Source: Halobacteriales archaeon QS_1_68_20 (GTDB taxonomy: Archaea > Halobacteriota > Halobacteria > Halobacteriales > PXRE01). From it: 64,000 nt of DNA. Under the pieces are notes generated by a model, which made no database searches, had not been told where the DNA came from, and worked only from the letters and a program-made list of their open reading frames with translations. The number at the start of each line of letters is the position of its first letter. Within the stretch, counting starts at the first letter, position 1. Position numbers and translations under genes: made by a program. Below are positions 43,978-53,200 of this stretch, piece by piece. The stretch spans positions 1-64,000 of the forward strand of contig PXRE01000034.1 in the NCBI GenBank assembly GCA_003021085.1. Reading direction: 5' to 3'.

Positions 43978-44265
43978 ATGACCGGCTGGGTATGCGGCAT
44001 CGACGGGTGCGGACTCGCCTTCGAGACCGTCGAAGAGGTCATCCTCCACCAGACGAACGAACACGAACGCCACGAGTGCAAGGTCTGCGGAACCATCGTC
44101 CCCGACGGCTACCTGGCGATCCGCCACGCGTTCGAAGAACACACCCGCGCGGAGTACGTCCGCGCCTACGGCGCCTCCAGCGAGGAGGTCCGCGAACGCG
44201 AAGAGGTCAAAGAGGAGATAGAGGCCGTGGCCGACCTCCAGGCCATCGCCGAAAAACTCTCCTGA
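43978..44265 (+). CDS. C2H2-type zinc-finger protein (95 aa)
   Basis: Two Cys/His pairs: CGIDGCGLAFETVEEVILHQTNEH (C-x4-C...H-x4-H) and CKVCGTIVPDGYLAIRHAFEEH. The C-terminal third is charged and helical (SSEEVREREEVKEEIEAVADL). TTTTAG at 43947-43952 is 28 bases before ATG 43978, a leaderless promoter. It belongs to the small haloarchaeal C2H2 proteins of unknown role (DUF7565-like, from memory). Confidence 0.85.
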   Translation: MTGWVCGIDGCGLAFETVEEVILHQTNEHERHECKVCGTIVPDGYLAIRHAFEEHTRAEYVRAYGASSEEVREREEVKEEIEAVADLQAIAEKLS

Positions 44266-44330
44266 TCGGGCGCGGAGCCGGGTGATCCCGGGCTACGTCT
44301 CGGCGACTTGTTCTTCGCGGTGAGTCGGCG

Positions 44331-44633
44331 TCAGCGGTACAGCGAGAGGTACAGCATGCTGAAGCCGACGATGAACGGGATCGTCCGCGCGACCTCGAAG
44401 TACAGCAGTTCCGCCGTCAGGTCCGTCACCATCGTGCTCATCCCCACGCCCATGCTGATAAACGCGAAGCCGATGAACGCACTCTTGAGCCGCTCGGACT
44501 GGCGCTGACGGTACGCCTGGAAGCTGATGACCGTCATCCCCAGCGCGAGGGCGAACTGGACCAGCCACAGCACCTGCAGCACCAACCGCATGGCGCTCTG
44601 GACCGTCGATCCGTCGAGTCCCATCTGTAGCAT
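44331..44633 (-). CDS. Three-helix membrane protein (DUF7521-like), paired with HTH gene
   Basis: 100 residues with three hydrophobic helices (LVLQVLWLVQFALALGMTVISF, FIGFAFISMGVGMSTMVTD, ARTIPFIVGFSMLYLSLY) separated by a basic loop (QAYRQRQSERLKS). Same plan as the gene at 16495. It lies 35 bases downstream of the HTH gene at 44669, so the two are probably an operon in which the membrane protein and the regulator act together. Confidence 0.78.
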   Translation of the reverse strand: MLQMGLDGSTVQSAMRLVLQVLWLVQFALALGMTVISFQAYRQRQSERLKSAFIGFAFISMGVGMSTMVTDLTAELLYFEVARTIPFIVGFSMLYLSLYR

Positions 44634-44668
44634 GTGTTACCGCGAGACGGAGCCGCGTTCGTTCATCG

Positions 44669-45043
44669 TCACTCGCCGCTGAGTTCGTCCCACAGGCCGC
44701 CGAACCGGTCCGGGAGGTTCTCCTCTCGGTAGATGCGAACGTCGTACTCGTCGTCCTCCAGCGAGATCAGCGCGCTGTTGAAGTTCGACTCGTAGACGTC
44801 GTAGTGGTTGCCGTCGTCGGAGATCACCGTCCGCGACGTGACCAGGTTGTGGTTCTCCAGGAGGTCGATCCGACGGTAGATCGTCTGGATCGAGTGGTCG
44901 AGGTCTTCGGCGAGATCTTGGGCCGACCTGGCCTCCCGACAGATCGACGCCAGCACGTCACGCGCGTACGGGTCGCCGATCGTGTCGAGGATGTCCTCGA
45001 TTGGAGTGTCGTCGTCTATCTCCCCAGCAGTGTTGCTCGCCAT
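44669..45043 (-). CDS. ArsR-type winged-helix regulator
   Basis: Start ATG 45043 (MASNTAGEIDDDTPIED), since a TTTTTATAT box (45069-45077 on the minus strand) is 27 bases upstream. 124 residues: a winged helix (LDTIGDPYARDVLASICREARSAQDLAEDLDHSIQTIYRRIDLLENHNLVTSRT) and an acidic C-terminal domain. Typical of haloarchaeal regulators paired with small membrane proteins. Target unknown. Confidence 0.85.
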   Translation of the reverse strand: MASNTAGEIDDDTPIEDILDTIGDPYARDVLASICREARSAQDLAEDLDHSIQTIYRRIDLLENHNLVTSRTVISDDGNHYDVYESNFNSALISLEDDEYDVRIYREENLPDRFGGLWDELSGE

Positions 45044-45189
45044 CCGTGAAAGAAAGGGGCGCAACAGCATATAAAAATCTTTGGGCATTTCCGGGCAATC
45101 CGGACATCACTTAAAAACGGAGGCCGTTCTCTCTACGAGAGACCGCTCGTCGGGGACTAAGTTAGCCTGGGGAGTAGTGGCCGTCGGAA

Positions 45190-45753
45190 ATGCAGGACAT
45201 GGACACGCCGGCGACGGTCCTCGTCGTCGACGACGAGCGCGAGGTCGCCGACCTCTACGCCGCTTCCCTCGACGGCGAGTACGCCGTCCAGACCGCCTAC
45301 AGCGGCGAGGAGGCGCTCGAACTGCTGGTGTTCGAACCGGACGTGGTCTTGCTCGACAGGCGAATGCCGGGGCTGTCAGGGACCGAAGTCCTCGAGGAGA
45401 TCAGGGCACGGGACGCCGACGTCAGGGTGGCGATGGTGTCGGGGGTCGAACCCGACTTCGACGTCGTGGAGATGCCGTTCGACGACTACCTCGTCAAGCC
45501 CGTGGGGCCGACCGACCTCGGGGAACTAGTCGAGCGACTGCTCGTCCTGGACCGCTTCGAAGAGAAACGGGTCGAACTCAGTTCCAAACGGGTGACCCGG
45601 AACGTCCTCGAAGTCGAGAAGACCGACGCCGAACTGGAAGCCAGCGAGGAGTACGCCCGACTGGTCGAAGAGATCCAGCGACTGGAAGCGGAGATCGACC
45701 GCCTCAAGTCCAGGCTCGGCGACAGGTATCCCCAGGTCGCCGCGCCGAACTGA
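45190..45753 (+). CDS. Response regulator with HalX domain
   Basis: Receiver domain 1-120: acid pair in VVDDEREVADL, phosphoacceptor Asp56 in LLDRRMPG, Lys in DDYLVKPVGP near 108. A C-terminal helical HalX-type region (EEKRVELSSKRVTRNVLEVEKTDAELEASEEY) and a coiled coil follow. HalX domains are haloarchaeal outputs that probably mediate protein contacts. No kinase is adjacent. Confidence 0.85.
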   Translation: MQDMDTPATVLVVDDEREVADLYAASLDGEYAVQTAYSGEEALELLVFEPDVVLLDRRMPGLSGTEVLEEIRARDADVRVAMVSGVEPDFDVVEMPFDDYLVKPVGPTDLGELVERLLVLDRFEEKRVELSSKRVTRNVLEVEKTDAELEASEEYARLVEEIQRLEAEIDRLKSRLGDRYPQVAAPN

Positions 45754-45848
45754 TCGACGCCGGACCGTCGCTCCTGCACACGATTCGGAAACGGGGTCGT
45801 CGCACTGACGACCGTCGTCGTCCGCCAGAAATCGCTCGTCGTCCAGAC

Positions 45849-46286
45849 CTACCGTTCGTCGCTGTCCAGCACGCGGATCTGGTCGCCGCGGACGGTCACC
45901 GGGATGGGGACCGTCGCCTCGTACAGTTCGACGGTGACCTGGTCTTTGGCCTCGTCGATGCGCTGGACCTGCGCCTTCTCGCCCTTGAACGGGCCGGCGA
46001 TCAGTTCGACGATGTCGCCCTCGGCGATGCCTTCCACGTCGGGCTTGGGCGACAGGAAGTGTTCGACCTCGCTGATCCCCGACTCACCGGGGACGATGGA
46101 GCGGGCATGGGGAATCTCGTCCAGCACGCGCTCGATGGGCGCGGTGTCCTCGGCCTCGACCATCACGTAACTGGTCAACTGGTCCGGGGCGAGCACGGCG
46201 TGGATGCCCGGCTCCTCCCGGTTGACGATCATGTCCGCGACCGTCCGTTCCTGGCTCGCGGTCGTCTTGACGGCGTACATCGACAC
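45849..46286 (-). CDS. spt5: Transcription elongation factor Spt5 (NusG)
   Basis: Binds RNA polymerase to keep elongation going and link it to ribosomes. GTG 46286 gives [20 protein letters not shown], the normal opening; ATG 46280 is the alternative. The NGN domain covers 1-80, and the C-terminal KOW ([24 protein letters not shown]) runs from about residue 90. 145 residues, complete. It starts 1 base after the secE stop, the standard archaeal secE-spt5 pair. Confidence 0.95.
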   Translation of the reverse strand: MSMYAVKTTASQERTVADMIVNREEPGIHAVLAPDQLTSYVMVEAEDTAPIERVLDEIPHARSIVPGESGISEVEHFLSPKPDVEGIAEGDIVELIAGPFKGEKAQVQRIDEAKDQVTVELYEATVPIPVTVRGDQIRVLDSDER

Positions 46287-46287
46287 G

Positions 46288-46461
46288 TCAGATCGCCCCC
46301 GGCATGAACGTCATGAACAGGTAGATCAGGAAGCCGAGCATTCCGACCAGCAGCACGCCGGCGCCGGCGATCTTGGCGACCTGGGAGAACTCCTCCCAGG
46401 AGGGGGTGCTCGCCAGCTTCAACACCCTGACGTACGACGAGAGTTCGAGCGGCAGGTCCAT
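46288..46461 (-). CDS. secE: Protein translocase subunit SecE (Sec61 gamma)
   Basis: 57 residues. N-terminal amphipathic region [27 protein letters not shown], then one tail-anchor helix ([21 protein letters not shown]). Matches archaeal SecE in length and in position before spt5. ATG 46461 is the only start with this layout. Confidence 0.93.
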   Translation of the reverse strand: MDLPLELSSYVRVLKLASTPSWEEFSQVAKIAGAGVLLVGMLGFLIYLFMTFMPGAI

Positions 46462-46528
46462 GTCCGGTCGTTGGCGAAGGGGCTTTTTCTATCTGTTGTT
46501 TGCCCGGCCGCCCGCTACTCCCGTTCGG

Positions 46529-46759
46529 TCACCTCGACTGGGCCGGCCCCCGTCTCGGATTCCGCCTCGGATACCCCGGCGTCGTCACGCGCGTCGACGT
46601 CGAAGACGTCGCAGTCGGCGAAGGGTCGTCGACCGACTGTCGCCATTGCTCGAAGTCCCGCCGGAGTCTCCAGTGGCTGGCGCCGACGCCGACCAGTGCG
46701 AGGAAGAAGACGGCGTACAGGGTCCAGAGTACGCCTGCGGTGAGTTCGGCCCCGATCAC
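46529..46759 (-). CDS. Small membrane protein with probable C-terminal frameshift
   Basis: GTG 46759 overlaps the stop of the preceding gene (GTGA). One helix (LTAGVLWTLYAVFFLALVGVGAS) is followed by HWRLRRDFEQWRQSVDD. After that the text turns Thr/Arg/Pro-rich and un-haloarchaeal (SPTATSSTSTRVTTPGYPRR). In the next frame the same DNA reads FADCDVFDVDARDDAGVSEAESETG to a stop at 46515-46517, which is the expected acidic tail. One base missing from a CCC run near 46628 explains it, so the gene probably ends at 46515. Family not recognised. Confidence 0.65.
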   Translation of the reverse strand: MIGAELTAGVLWTLYAVFFLALVGVGASHWRLRRDFEQWRQSVDDPSPTATSSTSTRVTTPGYPRRNPRRGPAQSR

Positions 46760-47235
46760 GGGACGGTCGACTCGCCGCCGAGCGTCCGCCCCGCGTAGGC
46801 GGCGAACAGCCCGTAGGTCACCAACCCGAGCGCGTAGTTCATCACCGACGGGAAGACCCTGCTCGACCAGGGAACCTGGAACCCGAGCAGGGTTCGCGTC
46901 TTCGCCCCAGGCGTCCGGCAGTTGGGCCGGACCAGGCCGCTGAAGTCCTGCGTCCACGAGAACCCGTCGACGGGCAGTTCGCGTTCGATCCGGTAGCACT
47001 GCCAGTCCAGGTAGTAGACGTTGTTGGCCTCCTGGACGTGGGCGACGAAGATCAGGCCCACGATGACGGGGATGAACGCAAGCAGCCACGGGTTCGTCTG
47101 CGAGACCCCGTAGCCGGCGACCGCGGCCAGCACCACCGTCCCGCCGACGATCCGCCGGTGGTAGATGGTCTTGTACTGCTGGATCCGGTCCTGGAGGACT
47201 TCCCACTGGGTCAACAGGGCTTCGTCCTCGTCCAT
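46756..47235 (-). CDS. Membrane protein between ftsZ and secE
   Basis: 159 residues. Helices: IVGGTVVLAAVAGYGVS, WLLAFIPVIVGLIFVAHV and FPSVMNYALGLVTYGLFAAYAG. An amphipathic start (EDEALLTQWEVLQDRIQQYKTIYHRR) precedes them and a Cys (RPNCRTPGAK) lies in the exposed loop. Coupled to the next gene by GTGA. Its position between ftsZ and secE could hint at division or secretion, but no family is recognised. Confidence 0.7.
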   Translation of the reverse strand: MDEDEALLTQWEVLQDRIQQYKTIYHRRIVGGTVVLAAVAGYGVSQTNPWLLAFIPVIVGLIFVAHVQEANNVYYLDWQCYRIERELPVDGFSWTQDFSGLVRPNCRTPGAKTRTLLGFQVPWSSRVFPSVMNYALGLVTYGLFAAYAGRTLGGESTVP

Positions 47236-47457
47236 GGGCTTCGTTCCTCCCCGGATAAATCTATCCGCCTCGGTGTGGTCGTCCCGAGCGAGGAGACGGT
47301 CCGAGCCAGCGAATGCCCGGGATCACCGTCCCCGGGACACGAGGGAGAAACGAGTGACGTCCGCGAAACGAGAGAATCGAGAGTCCGCAGGCGATCACGG
47401 AGGGCGTCGAGACGCGGGTCCGGCGGGCGGCCCGACCGTCGACGACGACCTGCGGCC

Positions 47458-48591
47458 TTACTCCACGTAGTCGATGTCCTGGACGGCGCCCTTGGCCGCC
47501 TCCTGGGCCTCGTCGTTGCGGCCGTAGATCTGCGGGGAGGCGACGCCCGTGACGACGATCATCGTCCGCATCTGGCCGTCCAGTTGCTCGTCGATGGAGG
47601 TCCCCCAGATGATCCGGGCGTCGGGGTCGATCCGGTCGTAGATTTCCTCGACGACGCCCTCGGCCTCCTCGATGGACATGTCGGGACCACCGGTGACGTT
47701 CACCAGCGCGGAGTTGGCTCCGGAGATGTCGACGTCCAGAAGCGGTGACTGCAGGGCGCTCTTGACGGAGTCGGCGGCCTTCGCCTCCGAGTCGGACTCC
47801 CCGAGACCGATCATGGCGACGCCGCCTTTCTCCATCACCGTACGCACGTCAGCGAAGTCCAGGTTGACGAGGCCGGGCTTGGTGATGAGTTCGGTGATGC
47901 CCTTGACCGAGCGCATCAGCACCTCGTCGGCCACCTTGAACGCCTGTCGGACGGGAAGTTTGCCGACCGAGTCCAGCAGGCGGTCGTTCGGTACGACGAT
48001 GACGGTGTCGGAGACGTCCCGGAGGCGCTCCAGGCCCGCCTCGGCGTTGGTCCGGCGGACCTCGCCCTCGGCCGTGAACGGCGTCGTGACGATGGAGATG
48101 GTGAGGGCACCGATCTCGCGGGCGGCTTTCGCGACGACGGGCGCAGAACCGGTACCGGTGCCACCGCCGAGCCCGCAGGTGACGAACACCATGTCCGAGC
48201 CCTCGATGGCGTCGTAGATCTCGTCCTGGCTCTCCAGGGCCGCCTCCTCGCCGATCTGGGGGAGCGATCCGGCACCCCGGCCCCCGGTCTTCTGCTCGCC
48301 CATCAGGATCTTCGTGTCGGCCTCGATCTCGACGAGGTGCTGGACGTCCGTGTTTGCCGCGACCAGGTTCGCGCCGTGGATGCCCTCCTCGTGCATCCGG
48401 TTGACGGTGTTGCCGCCCGCACCGCCACACCCGACGACGGTGATGTTCGTCTGCAGGTCCTGCAGCATCTCGGCGAGTTCCTCGTCGGTACCGTCGAGGT
48501 CGGTACCCCCGGCCCCGGCTCCCGCTCCGGCGCCCTCGTCGAGGGCCCCGTCGGCGTCCTCGTCGATGGCGTCGTCTACGATCGAATCCAT
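47458..48591 (-). CDS. ftsZ: Cell division protein FtsZ
   Basis: Tubulin-like GTPase. [11 protein letters not shown] near residue 58, [14 protein letters not shown] (the GTP signature) near 141, NAEAGLERL near 180 and the T7 catalytic loop [14 protein letters not shown] near 240 are all intact. 377 residues with an acidic, Gly/Ala-rich N-terminal extension of about 45 residues and a short C-terminal tail. Position next to secE and spt5 marks it as the FtsZ1 type. A box AATTAGG-like near 48618 is at the leaderless spacing. Confidence 0.95.
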   Translation of the reverse strand: MDSIVDDAIDEDADGALDEGAGAGAGAGGTDLDGTDEELAEMLQDLQTNITVVGCGGAGGNTVNRMHEEGIHGANLVAANTDVQHLVEIEADTKILMGEQKTGGRGAGSLPQIGEEAALESQDEIYDAIEGSDMVFVTCGLGGGTGTGSAPVVAKAAREIGALTISIVTTPFTAEGEVRRTNAEAGLERLRDVSDTVIVVPNDRLLDSVGKLPVRQAFKVADEVLMRSVKGITELITKPGLVNLDFADVRTVMEKGGVAMIGLGESDSEAKAADSVKSALQSPLLDVDISGANSALVNVTGGPDMSIEEAEGVVEEIYDRIDPDARIIWGTSIDEQLDGQMRTMIVVTGVASPQIYGRNDEAQEAAKGAVQDIDYVE

Positions 48592-48715
48592 CCTTGAACC
48601 ACCCTAGCAGATGCAGCCTAATTATCTTTGTCCCCGGCGTCTGACGGGTGCAAGACGCTAATACGCAGAAATTGAATTTGGAATTAATTAATCGTTACCG
48701 GTCAGCCGGGTTGCG

Positions 48716-50101
48716 TTAATAGACTCTTAACCGGCGCGTCCGCTCCTCCGTAACCGATTTCGGGGAGACAGTTTCGCCCTCGACCTCGACCGGTTTCCCG
48801 TCCGCCAGCGCCCCGAACTTGGGGCCCTCTGGTACCCCGAGTTCGCGGGCCCGCTCGGGGGCGAACGCCCGCTCGGTGACGACGACTGCGTCGCCCTCGC
48901 GGCCGACTGACTCGTACTCCTCGGCCAGGATCGAAACCAGTCGATCCACGAGCGTTTCGCGGTCGCCTTCGCCCCGGACCGCCGCCTCGCCCCGTGGCCG
49001 GTTACCGTTCTCCTCGGTTTCGTAGGCAACGGTCGTCTCCCTGACGGCGTTCAGCGTCCCTTCGGCGTCGACGGCCCCGGCTTCGTCCAGCAACTCGTCC
49101 GGCAGGGAGACGACCGTGACGTCGTCCGGTTCGACGGCGCCACGCGTCGCCAGGTCACCGAATCGCAGGCCCGAATCGACCGTGCAGATCGCATCTTCCA
49201 CGGCGTCGGCCAGCGCCAGGGGAACGCCGTCGACTTCCCGGATCCAGGTCTCGCTCACCGTCCGGTAGCCGAGTTCCTCGACGACGGCTCTCAGGTCGGC
49301 GTCCTCACCGTCGAGGCAGGCGTGGGTCGCACCGCTCCGCTCGAACGCCTGTCCGACGGCGTCGCGGGCCGTCTCGGGGTCGCCCATGGCGTCCAGCGCC
49401 CAGTCGGCCGCGACGTGGCCGACCGACCAGTCCGTCTCTCGAAGCACCCGTTCGAACCGCGGTGCGTAGTGGCCGCCGCCGAACCCGACGACGGTCCGTT
49501 CGTCACCGGTCCTGATCCCCTCGTTGCCGGCCAGGGCTTCCAGCGCCAGGATCGAACGGGCCACCGCCCGTGCCCCCTCGGGGTCTTCCCACTGGGGTTC
49601 GTCACTGCCCAGTTCGACGAACAGCGACGGCGCACCCACGTCGCTGGGGCCGTGGTGAGTGCACTCGACGCCGGCGTCGTATCCCTCCGGGGCGTACTCG
49701 TCGAAGGCGGCGACCACGGCCTCCAGCGCCGCCGGGGCCGCCTCCGCGAGTTCTCCGTCCGCGCCACCGAACTCGGCGGGGCCGAAGTTACCCGTGAAGT
49801 GGGCGGTCAACAGCGGGCCCGTCTCCCCGGAGTGCCGGGACGCGAAGACGACGAGGTCGACCTCCTCGTCGGTCTCTGAATCGGCGTTCACGTGTCCGAA
49901 CGCCTCTGGGACTCCGTCGAGATGGAGGTGTAACTCCTCGAAGGTCCGCAACTCGAAGGGGTCCGAACGGTAGACTGAGCCGCCGCCTGCCGCGTCCGGG
50001 CGAGCCTCGTCCGTTCGCTCAGCCCACTCCCGGAGGTCCAGCAGGTGATCGCCGAGGTGCTCGGACGCCGAGTCCGCACGACTGACGACGACGCCGATCA
50101 C
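48716..50101 (-). CDS. dtdA: D-aminoacyl-tRNA deacylase
   Basis: Archaeal DtdA removes D-amino acids from mischarged tRNA. 461 residues from GTG 50101. VVFASRHSGETGPLLTAHFTGNFG near 85, ECTHHGPSDVGAPSLFVELGS near 150 and VGFGGGHYAPRF near 205 are family motifs, all with the zinc-binding His residues. A C-terminal half that haloarchaea carry beyond the archaeal core (about 280 residues) is included. It begins one base downstream of the CaCA exchanger stop. Confidence 0.93.
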   Translation of the reverse strand: MIGVVVSRADSASEHLGDHLLDLREWAERTDEARPDAAGGGSVYRSDPFELRTFEELHLHLDGVPEAFGHVNADSETDEEVDLVVFASRHSGETGPLLTAHFTGNFGPAEFGGADGELAEAAPAALEAVVAAFDEYAPEGYDAGVECTHHGPSDVGAPSLFVELGSDEPQWEDPEGARAVARSILALEALAGNEGIRTGDERTVVGFGGGHYAPRFERVLRETDWSVGHVAADWALDAMGDPETARDAVGQAFERSGATHACLDGEDADLRAVVEELGYRTVSETWIREVDGVPLALADAVEDAICTVDSGLRFGDLATRGAVEPDDVTVVSLPDELLDEAGAVDAEGTLNAVRETTVAYETEENGNRPRGEAAVRGEGDRETLVDRLVSILAEEYESVGREGDAVVVTERAFAPERARELGVPEGPKFGALADGKPVEVEGETVSPKSVTEERTRRLRVY

Positions 50102-50102
50102 G

Positions 50103-51494
50103 TCAGTCGGCCTCCGGCGCCGGCGACCGACCGATGGCCTGGCGGGCGGTGGCGCCGGCGATGGTCACCAGTTCCGCGACGGCCTTCCGGCGGCGGACGA
50201 ACAGCGCCGTCCCGAGGAGGACGTAGACGACCGTGTAGGCCTCCAGCGTGAGGTGGCTGAGCGCCTCGCCGGCGTGTTCCGGGGCCGTCCCGAGCAGCGG
50301 GCCCGTCGGGAGCGCGGCCAGGATACTCTCCAGGGTGCCCTCGGGGAGCAACCGCAGGAAGGCGAACTCGAGGAGCACCTGCGAGACGAACAGCACCAGC
50401 AGCGCGACCGCTTCCCGGCCGGAGATGTTCAGGTTCGACAGGATCGCCAGCGCGAAGTACGACTGCGCGGCGGTGATCCAGATCTCCAGCGACTGCTTGA
50501 ACTCGAACTCCAGCACGCCGTATCCACCCAGTGCGATGGAGTACACGACCGCCAGGGTGCCAATCAGCAGCGTCCACTGGTTGAGTTTCGAGGAGATGAG
50601 CGCGTTGAACCCCGCGGTGGAGCGGGACTTCAACACGAGGACGGTCACGACGATCAACTCGGGCGACTCGCTGGCCAGCGGGGCGATCCACTGGATCATG
50701 AAGAACTTCGGGACGCCCACGGCGACCCCGAGGCTCTCCAGTCCGTGGGCGAACGGTTCCACCGCGATCATGATCATCGCGCCGGAGTACAGGAACAGTC
50801 CGAGCACCGTCGCGATCCGCTTGGGTCTGCGGTAGGTCTGGAGGTACGCCGGAACGCCGATGTGTTCCTCTTCCACCTCGATTCCCGCACGCAGGATGAT
50901 GACGATGTAGAGTGCGTAGAGGCCGACCAGGATGACGGTGTCGACGGCGTCGATGCCGCCGCCGAACGGGACGAAGAACGCCCACAGCGTCGCGGCCGCC
51001 AGGAAGCATATCTCGATGGCGATGCCGCGGTCCAGCGAGACGACGTCCGCGAGGAACCCGTCCCTGTGCTGGACCGAGACGTCGGCCACCCGTTTCGCCC
51101 GCCAGAGGGTGAACAGGGCGATGCCCGACCATCCCAGACCGATGAGGATGCGGTTGGCACCGGTCATGTTCGCGACCGCGAGGTTGCCCGCCTCGACGCC
51201 CCGGGCGGTGCCGGCCTGCGCGCCCGCCGTCCAGGCGTAGAGTGCGTCGACGGCGTACTCCGGCGCGACCGCCAGTACCGCGAGCACGGCGATGGCGAAC
51301 GACCGCGGCACGTCCTTCTCCGCGGTCTCTGCGGCCCACGCCAGCAAGAACGACGCACCGAGGACCGCGAGGCCGCTCAACATGACCGTGAGTCCGGTCG
51401 TGGGGTGGGCACCGGTCAACACGACCGCGACCCACGGAACAGTCAACAGTCCGGCGCCCCCGACAGCCACGAGCGGATGACGTAGGTCGATCAC
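50103..51494 (-). CDS. Sodium/calcium exchanger family protein
   Basis: Start GTG 51494 (VIDLRHPLVAVGG); upstream frame is not conserved-looking. 463 residues with about 11 helices. The two CaCA alpha-repeats are recognisable by VAPEYAVDALYA near residue 90 and IAPLASESPELIVVTVLVLKS near 270. Ion specificity cannot be read from sequence; Ca2+/Na+ or Ca2+/H+ exchange. Stop is one base from the dtdA start, so the two share a transcript. Confidence 0.88.
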   Translation of the reverse strand: MIDLRHPLVAVGGAGLLTVPWVAVVLTGAHPTTGLTVMLSGLAVLGASFLLAWAAETAEKDVPRSFAIAVLAVLAVAPEYAVDALYAWTAGAQAGTARGVEAGNLAVANMTGANRILIGLGWSGIALFTLWRAKRVADVSVQHRDGFLADVVSLDRGIAIEICFLAAATLWAFFVPFGGGIDAVDTVILVGLYALYIVIILRAGIEVEEEHIGVPAYLQTYRRPKRIATVLGLFLYSGAMIMIAVEPFAHGLESLGVAVGVPKFFMIQWIAPLASESPELIVVTVLVLKSRSTAGFNALISSKLNQWTLLIGTLAVVYSIALGGYGVLEFEFKQSLEIWITAAQSYFALAILSNLNISGREAVALLVLFVSQVLLEFAFLRLLPEGTLESILAALPTGPLLGTAPEHAGEALSHLTLEAYTVVYVLLGTALFVRRRKAVAELVTIAGATARQAIGRSPAPEAD

Positions 51495-51585
51495 TACGGC
51501 AGGGTTCACGGGATCGGAATGAATGTCTTGCGAAGTTGCCCGGCGGACCGCCGCGGTTATTGTCCTCCCCCCTCTGCCCCGGAAC

Positions 51586-52419
51586 ATGGACGTGTACGGT
51601 CTCGTCGGCAATCCGGTCGGTCACTCGCTGTCCCCGCCCATGCACGAGACCGCCTACGAGGAACTCGGGATGGACGCCGGCTACGTGACGTTCGAACCCG
51701 ATCCCGACGACCTCGCCGCGGCGATAGCGGGCGCCGCCGCGCTCGGCGTCCGGGGGTTGAACGTCACCATCCCGTTCAAGGAGGCCGTCCTGGAATACGT
51801 CGATCCCGACGACCTCGCGGCACGGATCGGCGCCGTCAACACCGTCGACTTCGGGACCGACCCGCCGACTGGCTACAACACCGACGCGGCCGGCGTCCGG
51901 CGCTCGTTCGAGGCCCACGACGTCGCACTGGACGGCCGGTCGGCCGTCGTCGTCGGCGCCGGCGGTGCGGGCCGGGCGGTCGCGTTCTCGCTGGCTGACG
52001 CCGGCGCCGAGGTCGCCATCGCAAACCGGACGGTCGAGCGCGCACGCGACCTCGCAGCCGACGTCGACCGGTACAGTGGTAGCCGGGTGGCCGCCCACGA
52101 ACTCGACGAACTCGACACCCTGGTCGGCGACGCCGACGTCCTCGTCAACGCCACCAGCGTCGGGATGGAGGAAGACGCGACGCCCGTCCCGGCCGAGGCA
52201 CTCCACGGCGACCTCGCCGTGCTGGACGCCGTCTACCGGCCCCTGGAGACGAGGCTCCTCCACGACGCCGCCGCGGCCGGCGCGACGACCATCGACGGGG
52301 CCTGGATGTTGCTGTACCAGGGCGCGGAAGCGTTCGAGCGATGGACCGGCCGGGACGCCCCGGTCGACGCGATGAACCGACGACTCCGAGCGGCCCTCGG
52401 ATCGGCCGAACGGGTTTAA
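51586..52419 (+). CDS. aroE: Shikimate dehydrogenase
   Basis: NADPH-dependent reduction of 3-dehydroshikimate in the shikimate pathway. [17 protein letters not shown] near residue 5 (substrate binding Ser), [12 protein letters not shown] near 58 (catalytic Lys), [15 protein letters not shown] near 125 (NADP site), NATSVGM near 180 and a C-terminal [15 protein letters not shown] 51586 is preferred, with a GTTATTG box at 51556-51562 upstream. 277 residues. It feeds chorismate to the downstream pabB-A-C. Confidence 0.95.
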   Translation: MDVYGLVGNPVGHSLSPPMHETAYEELGMDAGYVTFEPDPDDLAAAIAGAAALGVRGLNVTIPFKEAVLEYVDPDDLAARIGAVNTVDFGTDPPTGYNTDAAGVRRSFEAHDVALDGRSAVVVGAGGAGRAVAFSLADAGAEVAIANRTVERARDLAADVDRYSGSRVAAHELDELDTLVGDADVLVNATSVGMEEDATPVPAEALHGDLAVLDAVYRPLETRLLHDAAAAGATTIDGAWMLLYQGAEAFERWTGRDAPVDAMNRRLRAALGSAERV

Positions 52420-52444
52420 GTTCTCGAAGCCGTAGCGCCTCATA

Positions 52445-53161
52445 ATGTCACTCTTGGACAAGCTGAAGTCGTTGCTCGGCTTCGGGTCGTCGACCCAGCG
52501 ATCCGAGGATCAGCACGACGTCGGCGTCACCGTCGAGCACGAACCAGATGGCACCGACGGCCGCGTAGAGACTGCGGGCACCACGAGTGCGGGGGTCACA
52601 CCGGAGTCGGAAGCAAAGACGCCCGGCCGGGACGTCGACCCCACCGAACCGGCGGACGAATCGGCGGTCGAGATTCCCGACGCCGAGGAACTGGGCGGGG
52701 AAGACGAAACCGACGAGTCCCCGTCGGAGGACCCGCCCGTCGAGATTCCCGACGCCGAGGAACTGGCCGGCGTCGACGAACCGAAACGCGACGCCGAGAT
52801 CATCGACGGCGACGACGAAACCGCGGCGACGGAACCGGCGGTCGAGGAGTCCACAGACGAGGCCGAACCCGGAGAACCGGAGGCAAAAGAGTCCGAAGCC
52901 GAGGAACCCGAGGGCGAGGAGTCGGTCACCGAACAACCGGAAGCAGAGGAGCCCGAGACGGAGGCTCCCGAACCGGACGCGGCCGACGAACCGACCGACA
53001 CCATCAAGGGCATCGGGTCGACCTACGCCGAGCGGCTATCGGCGGCCGGCATCGAGACCGTCAGCGACCTGGCGGCCGCCGATCCGGCCACCGTCGCCGA
53101 GGAGGCGGACATCTCCGAGTCCCGGCTAGAGCGGTGGGTCCAGCGGGCCAGGGAGAGCTAA
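52445..53161 (+). CDS. Acidic protein with C-terminal helix-hairpin-helix
   Basis: 238 residues. N-terminus MSLLDKLKSLLGFGSS, then an acidic low-complexity linker (mostly D, E, P, T) of about 150 residues with a twice-repeated VEIPDAEEL motif, then an HhH domain (DTIKGIGSTYAERLSAAGIETVSDLAAADPATVAEEADISES) of the type that binds DNA without sequence preference or forms protein contacts. TTTAAG at 52415-52420 (overlapping the aroE stop) is 27 bases before ATG 52445, so it is transcribed separately. Function unknown. Confidence 0.8.
   Translation: MSLLDKLKSLLGFGSSTQRSEDQHDVGVTVEHEPDGTDGRVETAGTTSAGVTPESEAKTPGRDVDPTEPADESAVEIPDAEELGGEDETDESPSEDPPVEIPDAEELAGVDEPKRDAEIIDGDDETAATEPAVEESTDEAEPGEPEAKESEAEEPEGEESVTEQPEAEEPETEAPEPDAADEPTDTIKGIGSTYAERLSAAGIETVSDLAAADPATVAEEADISESRLERWVQRARES
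52667..52766 (+). repeat. 28-bp direct repeat within the acidic HhH gene
   Basis: GTCGAGATTCCCGACGCCGA and eight following bases at 52667-52694 recur exactly at 52739-52766, spaced 72 bases, encoding VEIPDAEEL twice. In a disordered linker this looks like a short linear motif duplicated. Confidence 0.85.
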
Positions 53162-53200
53162 CCGGAAGCACAAAGGTCGTGGGGGCCGGGAGTCAAGCCA

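Noticed and set aside
47236-47457. Gene in the gap after ftsZ
   Set aside because: Short frames on both strands lack a promoter and protein-like composition; only a weak CCCGGGA inverted pair is seen.
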